This document shows positions 56,701 through 64,000 of a DNA stretch of 64,000 bases, one piece after another; position 1 is the stretch's first letter; every line of letters starts with the position of its first letter. This DNA is from Branchinecta lynchi. Lineage: Eukaryota > Arthropoda > Branchiopoda > Anostraca > Branchinectidae. The notes under the pieces are model-generated. The model did no database searches. It was not told where the DNA came from and was given only the letters and a program-made list of their open reading frames with translations. Location: contig JAKZAP010000007.1 in assembly GCA_023053575.1 (NCBI GenBank), positions 19,865,464 through 19,929,463 of the forward strand, written 5' to 3'. The position numbers were made by a program, and so were the translations under genes.

Positions 56701-58640
56701 TCAAGCATTTAAGCTATTTAAACGAGCACTTTTAAGGAAAGATTTGTATTCACGCTTCGTTTTAGCTTTCAGATTAAAAATAGTACCATTCCCTGTGCAT
56801 CCACAAGCAATCCAAATTTTGCCCGTATGTTTTGCCTTTTCAACTCTAAGAATGACTTTCCGAATAGGTTTCCTTGTTCCAACTAGAATTTTTTCCGTCG
56901 GTACAGCAATATCGGTGCCAGTTTCAAGCAATGGACAAGCTCACTACAATAACAAATAATATTGACGTATGAAGTAGTAGCTGCTATACCTATACCTATG
57001 TCTTACAAATGTGAAATTTTAAAAGCGAGAGAAGATTAGTTAACGTAGAAATGTAGAGCACAACTTCCAGTTCCGTTTTTGAATCCACGCCTTCTTGGGA
57101 TTTTGACAACTGATTCCAGAAACTTGGACAGCCAAACAGAAAGACAGAGGTAGATGGTCGTCCTTAAGTTTCTCCTCATCAACCTCAACAATACCGTCAA
57201 TGAGACATGGTTCAGAAACAATCAAATAATCAAGGTTGAAAACATTAGCGCCACGATTATGTATGTATTGAAAGGGTAGAAAACTTGTCAATGAGACTAT
57301 GCGTTACAGGTAAAGAATGAAAAAAAAGAAGTCAATCGATGTAGAAGAAGTTAGAAGATCAGTGTTGATATCCCAAACAAGAGCTCATTTCATTCCATTC
57401 TTTGAAATGTCTGATATAAGGGTTCTGATTTTCTGACAAGCCTTAGCAAATGAACTATGCGATGCTTTGTTCCGCCGGTCGCAAGCGAAATTTATGTTAA
57501 CAAGCACAATATTGTTCAACTGAACGGCAAGAGCATATCTCCCAGACTGGATTAGTTCTGGTTGTGCTTAACACTCGCTGGTTCGAACGAAATTGGCTAA
57601 CCCACTGGAAAGACGGCTTCTAGTTTTCGTTGCCGGCTGTATGTACGCAAAATACTCAAGTGAAATCGGCGCAAGCTTTCGCTGCTAGGTTTTGACAGAA
57701 GATGCTCTTGAAGGCAAAGTGTGTCCGAATTACTGAGAAAATCATGAAATAATAGGTCTTTATCCTCTGTTCCATTTACAATTAGGGATATACAACTGAG
57801 TTTCTTTTTCTGACAGTCTATTTACGAATACCCACTCCTTTCCTCATTACACTGCATCTGAGACTGAAGGAAACGTGACAGCCGTCGCAGTTAGCACATT
57901 TCGGAGATAGGGATTGAGGCGAGTCTTTGTTATAACTATAGCAACCAGCAAACCGAGCACATTTTGGCGAGTCAGACGGATGCGGGCATTGAGCTATGCC
58001 ATGATTTGGTGATTGACAGATAAAGCAACGCTTTACCCTTCTTTGGAATTCATGGATACAGAAATTTTCGTACCCTATTTTCACCCTGATTTTGATGGCC
58101 GAAAGGAGAGCAATTTGATTTATGAAACTGGTGTTGAACGAAAGCGAGCCATAATTTCAGAAACTTCAGGAATATGGGATTTCTAGGCGTCAGCGGTTAT
58201 GGTGGCTTTAACGCTTCGGACAACACCAAACTATTTAGGAGATAGATCTTTGGCAGTAGTCTCTTCTGGCAGACCCTTAGTAAACGAACTTGCAACAACC
58301 TCCGCATAAGAAGCACTTGGAAGTGTGGACGATGAGACAATTTCTTTGATTGTTGGCTCTAACATTCGTGATACCTTTGATGTTGTCTATGCGCTGCGTC
58401 CTGGAATCGATGTTAAGAAGATCGGAAGGGATATTTTTTGCAATAATAGTGTGCGTATCGGAGGGTGGTGAACACTGAATGGACGTCTTATTCTCAACAG
58501 GTGTGAAGACCGCAGCGTAACGATCAAGGGTAGCGCCTCTTTCTGCAATGAAATTGCAACGTCCAAATCATCATAGCGACGGACAGCATCGATAATTTCG
58601 TATGTATGGGAAATTTCGTCTCGGAGGGAGCTCGTCGGGA
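56701..58640 (-). pseudogene. LINE 4 ORF1 knuckles, endonuclease and linker remnants
   Basis: The knuckle region (58084-57818) has CFICQSPNHGIAQC and CANCDGCHVSFSLRC, the latter nearly identical to the LINE 1 remnant (CANCGASHVSFSLRC). Endonuclease pieces at 57291-57036 show NVFNLDYLIVSEPCLIDG and DDHLPLSF. The linker 56931-56701 has VPTEKILVGTRKP and GKIWIACGCTG, matching LINE 1 at 21940-22060. LINE 4 and LINE 1 therefore belong to one subfamily. Confidence 0.75.
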
Positions 58641-58870
58641 TAACTTTATCGCAGCAAAAATCGCTTGAGCAGTGTAAAACTCCGCAGCAAACTTTTTGAC
58701 CGAAGTAGGATCGACACCCGAGTCAAGACTTTTCTGCAGAAAAATTCAGAGCAGGTTGGTACATCATACTTGTTATATCTTATCTTTGCCCTCTCTTGGC
58801 TCCATTCCACAAACACAAGCTTACCAGAACGATTTTCAACGGTCACAGTTTGAGGAGGTTAGAACCGTAA

Positions 58871-59237
58871 TTTGTGACCGTTCAAGTCGTCTGTCAGTTG
58901 AAAACTGATTTTAATTTAATGAATGTTTGTAAAATCCGCCTGGGAAAACGCAGAAACTTCCACGAAGAAATCGGCCGATTCCCACAATCAATCTCTAACT
59001 ATGAACCACTTCAGTTAAAAGTTCTAAGAAGTTCTTCTTATAACATTTTTAAGTTCTAAGACTTAAACAGTCTTAGAACAGTCTCCTTAAACAGTCTTAT
59101 AACTGTTTACTTCTAGCAAGACTCATATACGAAATAGCCTCAATGCTCTATGGGCTCCAAATGTGTTTATTGCTTATTTATGTATTTAGCGCCTTGCAAA
59201 TTCGCATTAATGACGAAAATATAGAAAAATATGGGGA
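58871..59237. other. Unassigned stretch before the viral-like array
   Basis: It contains a small self-similar run around 59019-59100 (AGTTCTAAGA, AACAGTCTTA repeated). No gene was recognised. Confidence 0.4.
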
Positions 59238-60888
59238 CTAACCAAGTTTTTTTAGTCCCCATGTGGGCACAGAACCGTTTAAACCAACCGCAGTCAACCA
59301 TGAGATAGCCCTATCCACTGAATATATGTTGCAGGCCGTACTGTATATGGTTCCGGTCGTAGCAGCCGTAACCATCACCGGTTGCTGTACTAACTCTACA
59401 CTTGTCAATGGTCTGGTGGTGGTTAGGAATGTGGTCAGTGGCATTGCCACACCTGTTTCAACTACCTCATACTCAGTTATGGAATGCCTCACACCAGAAA
59501 CATAATCATCAAAACCTCTACGTAGTAATCTACCACTTCCAACTATGCACTTCAACCATGGCGCAAACCGATGCGTCAAATCACATCTACTACTGTGATA
59601 CGCATAATCGAAGTCTATCATCAAGCTGCTGTATTTCGCAGAACCCACCAAGACACCAGGAAATAATCGCATGTTGAATAGGCCCAATCTCTCTGCTTCA
59701 GCGTGTATTAAATTCAGACTCTATTCCCATCAAAGCATCTATCACCAACATCGCACTTGAGGAGTGGAGTTCAGATAAGCAAACTAAATTGGCCGAGATA
59801 TTCTTCTTCGCTGTGAAGTTGTTCACCACTCGTGATGATGGATAAGCACAATGTGCAAATCTGTCCTCCAACTTTGTTGCTTGTGCGGCATGCATCATAT
59901 AATGAACTAACCCCTTACTATCACGCATAACTTCAAAGAATTGATCAAGGAATCCCAAATTGTCGAATAACCATGTTAGTGTTCCTAGGAGAGCATCAGG
60001 GTTGCCATAGTTGCCACACATCGTTACCTTAACATCCTCTACTTGATGAGTAGAGGTAGAACCTCTCTGACGCTAAACGTAAACCACTGTAGATATCACA
60101 ACCATCACGGTATGTCCCAACTCTACTTGGCCACTCACTGCATAACACACCTAACACTTTGATCTGGACGTCTGTGCATCCACTAACATCTATTAACACT
60201 GATGCATTCAAGGCAGCATCTAGCACGTCACGACTACCAACACCACCATGTACCACCAGTTCCTCACCACTTGATGACCACTCACCCCCCGTATGCGTTA
60301 CCATCATAATAGTCTGATGCAATAACAATACTGCTTTAAGAGCCATATGTCTAACATCATATCCTTGACTTGTAATGGAGTCGAGGTAACATCTGTTACT
60401 AAATTCGAGTGAATATGTATCAACACCGAACGTCGAACCGGTGACTGTTAGATTAGTACCTGTGTGCACTTTGGGTTCAACTGTGTCCCTAACCAAATCG
60501 TAATCACCGTCCAAGTTCCAATTACTTTCGCTTAATAGCAACGATACCTGGGTGTCAACATCTCTACACATTGGGACCAATCTATCAATCTCACCACAAA
60601 CACTCCGTTTCCCACCCTTGGTGTTGCAGACACGCTCTGTGGTGGAGGTCACCTTAACTGGTAAATGTGGTTTATCGAATGAAAAGTTCAATGGGATATC
60701 AACGCCCTAGCCATCATCATATTGGCACATTCCTCAGGCATCGACAGCTTCTCACCAACTTCCGAGGATGTGAATTTGTAGGCGCCATCTAGCCATATCT
60801 GCCCGTAAGCTAATCGGCGGCGATGATTCGTTGATGCACTCTCACTCCCCGCTCTAATAGTTGGATTCAAATATAATGCGTTTGCCAT
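59238..60888 (-). pseudogene. Virus-capsid-like endogenous element, copy 1
   Basis: Read on the minus strand, an ATG at 60888 opens 66 codons (MANALYLNPTIRAG start). The reading continues one frame over from 60691 to 60029, over to another frame for 60021-59698, and again for 59687-59238. Joined, these would give ~540 residues with no introns. I see no cellular domain. The even Ser/Thr/Val/Leu composition and long uninterrupted fold-like segments suggest a capsid, perhaps of a toti-like dsRNA virus. This is a pattern judgement, not a proven match, and no polymerase was seen. Frame breaks near 60690 and 59700 are shared with copy 2; a 2-bp loss near 60042 is private. This copy alone extends past the repeat breakpoint (59511) down to 59238. 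Confidence 0.5.
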
Positions 60889-60939
60889 TTCAGATTTAGA
60901 CTTGAGTAGTTGAGAGAACAGACTGGACTTAGGAAACTA

Positions 60940-61139
60940 AAACCAATCTATTTTCTTGCAATTTCTGTCTGTCCGTCTGGTAGTTCGGGTATTTATAACT
61001 TTCGAACGGGTGATCGGATCTCGATGAAACTTGATATTTGGAACGAGCTCATGCCTCACACGACCCACTTAAAATCCGGACCGGATCCGGTGACTTTTGG
61101 GGGGAACTGGAGGGGGCAACCGGAAATCTTGGGAAACGC
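60940..61139 (+). repeat. Family A segment between viral-like copies 1 and 2
   Basis: TCTGTCTGTCCGTCTGGTAG, CGAACGGGTGATCGGATC, TCGATGAAACTTG and CCGGACCGGATCCGGTGAC followed by a G tract match family A sub-repeats. It joins the capsid-like sequence at 61139/61140 (GGGAAACGC then AAAACCTCTACG), the same junction as at 62789/62790. Confidence 0.7.
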
Positions 61140-62519
61140 AAAACCTCTACGTAGTAATCTACCACTTCCAACTATGCACTTCAACCATGGCGCAAACCGA
61201 TGCGTCAAATCACATCTACTAGTGTGATACGCATAATCGAAGTCTATCATCAAGCTGCTGTATTTCGCAGAACCCACCAAGACACCAGGAAATAATCGCA
61301 TGTTGAATAGGCCCAATCTCTCTGCTTCAGCGTGTATTAAATGCAGACTCTATTCCCATCAAAGCATCTATCACCAACATCGCACTTGAGGAGTGGAGTT
61401 CAGATAAGCAAACTAAATTGCCCGAGATATTCTTCTTCGCTGTGAAGTTGTTCACCACTCGTGATGATGGATAAGCACAATGTGCAAATCTGTCCTCCAA
61501 CTTTGTTGCTTGTGCGGCATGCATCATATAATGAACTAACCCCTTACTATCACGCATAACTTCAAAGAATTGATCAAGGAATCCCAAATTGTCGAATAAC
61601 CATGTTAGTGTTCCTAGGAGAGCATCAGGGTTGCCATAGTTGCCACACATCGTTACATTAACATCCTCTCTACTTGATGAGTAGAGGTAGAACCTCTCTG
61701 ACGCTAAACGTAAACCACTGTAGATATCACAACCATCACGGTATGTCCCAACTCTACTTGGCCACTCACTGCATAACACACCTAACACTTTGATCTGGAC
61801 GTCTGTGCATCCACTAACATCTATTAACACTGATGCATTCAAGGCAGCATCTAGCACGTCACGACTACCAACACCGCCATGTACCACCAGTTCCTCACCA
61901 CTTGATGACCACTCACCCCCCGTATGCGTTACCATCATAATAGTCTGATGCAATAACAATACTGCTTTAAGAGCCATATGTCTAGCATCATATCCTTGAC
62001 TTGTAATGGAGTCGAGGTAACATCTGTTACTAAATTCGAGTGAATATGTATCAACACCGAACGTCGAACCGGTGACTGTTAGATTAGTACCTGTGTGCAC
62101 TTTGGGTTCAACTGTGTCCCTAACCAAATCGTAATCACCGTCCAAGTTCCAATTACTTTCGCTTAATAGCAACGATACCTGGGTGTCAACATCTCTACAC
62201 ATTGGGACCAATCTATCAATCTCACCACAAACACTCCGTTTCCCACCCTTGGTGTTGCAGACACGCTCTGTGGTGGAGGTCACCTTAACTGGTAAATGTG
62301 GTTTATCAAATGAAAAGTTCAATGGGATATCAACGCCCTAGCCATCATCATATTGGCACATTCCTCAGGCATCGACAGCTTCTCACCAACTTCCGAGGAT
62401 GTGAATTTGTAGGCGCCATCTAGCCATATCTGCCCGTAAGCTAATCGGCGGCGATGATTCGTTGATGCACTCTCACTCCCCGCTCTAATAGTTGGATTCA
62501 AATATAATGCGTTTGCCAT
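61140..62519 (-). pseudogene. Virus-capsid-like endogenous element, copy 2
   Basis: This copy is nearly identical to copy 1 from the start codon (62519) to the breakpoint at 61140. The central frame is open for 331 codons (62322-61327), the longest in the array. The frame changes near 62320 and near 61320 are the same as in copy 1, so they predate the duplication. The C-terminal ~90 residues present in copy 1 are cut off by the family A junction. Confidence 0.5.
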
Positions 62520-62604
62520 TTCAGATTTGATTACTCTTTGAACTTATAGACTTGAGTGATTGAGAGAACAGACTGGACTTAGGAAACTAAAACCAATCTA
62601 TTTT

Positions 62605-62789
62605 CTTGCAATTTCTGTCCGTCCGTCTGGTAGTTCGGGTATTTATAACTTTTGAACGGGTGATCGGATCTCGATGAAACTTGATATTTGGAACGAGCTC
62701 ATGCCTCACACGACCCACTTAAAATCCGGACCGGATCCGGTGGCTTTTGGGGGGAACTGGAGGGGGCAACCGGAAATCTCGGGAAACGC
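62605..62789 (+). repeat. Family A segment between viral-like copies 2 and 3
   Basis: It is nearly identical to 60940-61139. Just before it, 62527-62547 carries about 20 extra bases (GATTACTCTTTGAACTTATA) that are absent at the equivalent place after copy 1. Confidence 0.7.
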
Positions 62790-63896
62790 AAAACCTCTAC
62801 GTAGTAATCTACCACTTCCAACTATGCACTTCAACCATGGCGCAAACCGATGCGTCAAATCATATCTACTATTGTGATACGCATAATCGAAGTCTATCAT
62901 CAAGCTGCTGTATTTCGCAGAACCCACCAAGACACCAGGAAATAATCGCATGTTGAATAGGCCCAATCTCTGCTTCAGCGTGTATTAAATTCAGACTCTA
63001 TTCCCATCAAAGCATCTATCACCAACATCGCACTTGAGGAGTGGAGTTCAGATAAGCAAACTAAATTGGCCGAGATATTCTTCTTCGCTGTGAAGTTGTT
63101 CACCACTCGTGATGATGGATAAGCACAATGTGCAAATCTGTCCTCCAACTTTGTTGCTTGTGCGGCATGCATCATATAATGAACTAACCCCTTACTATCA
63201 CGCATAACTTCAAAGAATTGATCAAGGAATCCCAAATTGTCGAATAACCATGTTAGTGTTCCTAGGAGAGCATCAGGGTTGCCATAGTTGCCACACATCG
63301 TTACATTAACATCCTCTCTACTTGATGAGTAGAGGTAGAACCTCTCTGACGCTAAACGTAAACCACTGTAGATATCACAACCATTACGGTATGTCCCAAC
63401 TCTACTTGGCCACTCACTGCATAACACACCTAACACTTTGATCTGGACGTCTGTGCATCCACTAACATCTATTAACACTGATGCATTCAAGGCAGCATCT
63501 AGCACGTCACGACTACCAACACCACCATGTACCACCAGTTCCTCACCACTTCATGACCACTCACCCCCCGTATGCGTTACCATCATAATAGTCTGATGCA
63601 ATAACAATACTGCTTTAAGAGCCATATGTCTAACATCATATCCTTGACTTGTAATGGAGTCGAGGTAACGTCTGTTACTAAATTCGAGTGAATATGTATC
63701 AACACCGAACGTCGAACCGGTGACTGTTAGATTAGTACCTGTGTGCACTTTGGGTTCAACTGTGTCCCTAACCAAATCGTAATCACCGTCCAAGTTCCAG
63801 TTACTTTCGCTTAATAGCAACGATACCTGGGTGTCAACATCTCTACACATTGGGACCAATCTATCAATCTCACCACAAACACTCCGTTTCCCACCC
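62790..63896 (-). pseudogene. Virus-capsid-like endogenous element, copy 3, N-terminally cut
   Basis: It matches copy 2 from 61140 up to the position equivalent to 62249, then stops at 63896. It has two private defects: a stop in the middle of the central frame near 63550 (a G to C change on the plus strand, CACTTCATGAC for CACTTGATGAC) and a 2-bp deletion near 62970. The start region is absent. Confidence 0.5.
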
Positions 63897-63907
63897 TCTG
63901 CCCTCTG

Positions 63908-64000
63908 CTAGAGGTAGAACCTCTCTGACGCTAAACGTAAACCACTGTAGATATCACAACCATCACGGTATGTCCCAACTCTACTTGGCCACTCACTGCA
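63908..64000 (-). pseudogene. Virus-capsid-like endogenous element, start of copy 4
   Basis: From 63909 the sequence repeats the part of copy 2 that begins at 61682 and runs off the window end. The junction (63885-63912) is a short stretch of CCCTCTGCCCTCTGCTAGAGG-type text, unlike the family A junctions between the other copies. The array therefore continues beyond the window. Confidence 0.6.

Larger units (their letters stand above)
55090..58870 (-). mobile_element. LINE 4: broken non-LTR retrotransposon, split by family H
   Basis: On the minus strand there are an ORF1 remnant with zinc knuckles (58640-57818), endonuclease pieces (about 57560-57036), the linker shared with LINE 1 (56931-56701), then family H copy 3 (55968-56640), then RT pieces (about 55730-55260). 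The 3' end is missing: the RT stops near 55090 against family H copy 2. Many stops and shifts are present, so it is older than LINE 2. Confidence 0.8.

Noticed and set aside
61056..61316. 86-codon frame fusing capsid-like and family A sequence as a new protein
   Set aside because: The fusion simply reads across the array junction into non-coding repeat; it exists in two copies only because the junction was duplicated.

Overview
This window is eukaryotic nuclear DNA, most likely from an invertebrate animal. Coding exons are short, widely spaced and bounded by GT-AG splice sites. Most of the sequence is transposon-derived, with many non-LTR retrotransposon pieces, cut-and-paste elements and MITEs nested in each other. 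I cannot name the species; an arthropod is a guess from general repeat style only. There is no sign of bacterial gene organisation.

One host gene is recognisable. It lies on the + strand and I assemble it as seven coding exons from the ATG at 1925 to the TGA at 31431. All exon junction phases agree and give 883 codons plus stop. The protein has a long, low-complexity N-terminal three quarters and ends in a Zc3h12a/N4BP1/KHNYN-type NYN ribonuclease domain with four aspartates at the expected spacing (D728, D809, D810, D828). No CCCH zinc finger follows. The last two coding exons are separated by a 12.6-kb intron full of mobile elements.

Region by region. 1-0.7 kb: end of a G-rich hairpin-ended repeat (family A). 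1.9-18.7 kb: exons 1-6, with introns holding an inverted repeat pair, a hAT MITE with an 8-bp target duplication, family A copies, palindromic MITEs, and inverted pairs of a repeat (family F) that carries Penelope-type minimal hammerhead ribozyme motifs. The best motif, at 17096-17139, has an intact core and a matching helix I. 18.7-31.3 kb (intron 6): family A, a TA-flanked MITE, a broken LINE, and a PIF/Harbinger-like element with only the MADF gene, inserted into a family A copy. 34.8-38.3 kb: an intact pogo-type transposon (708-aa transposase) inserted in a second copy of the TA MITE. 40-43.5 kb: a ~410-bp tandem duplication and repeat family H. 44-45.2 kb: a 5'-truncated LINE with an open reverse transcriptase frame. 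46.4-47.7 kb: a 699-bp fold-back element with an 8-bp target duplication and an empty site next door. 49.7-53.4 kb: a nearly full-length but broken LINE. 54.2-58.9 kb: family H copies and another broken LINE.

59.2-64 kb: a tandem array, on the minus strand, of a virus-capsid-like pseudogene (a probable endogenous viral element) in three large copies and the start of a fourth. The full copies alternate with a family A segment at a period of ~1.63-1.65 kb. Copies share old frame breaks and also carry private ones, so an already broken insertion was amplified recently.

Apart from the NYN gene, the coding capacity belongs to mobile or viral DNA. The points that most deserve follow-up are the hammerhead-bearing inverted repeats, the viral array, the MADF-only Harbinger element and the SUMO-interaction-like repeats in the NYN protein.
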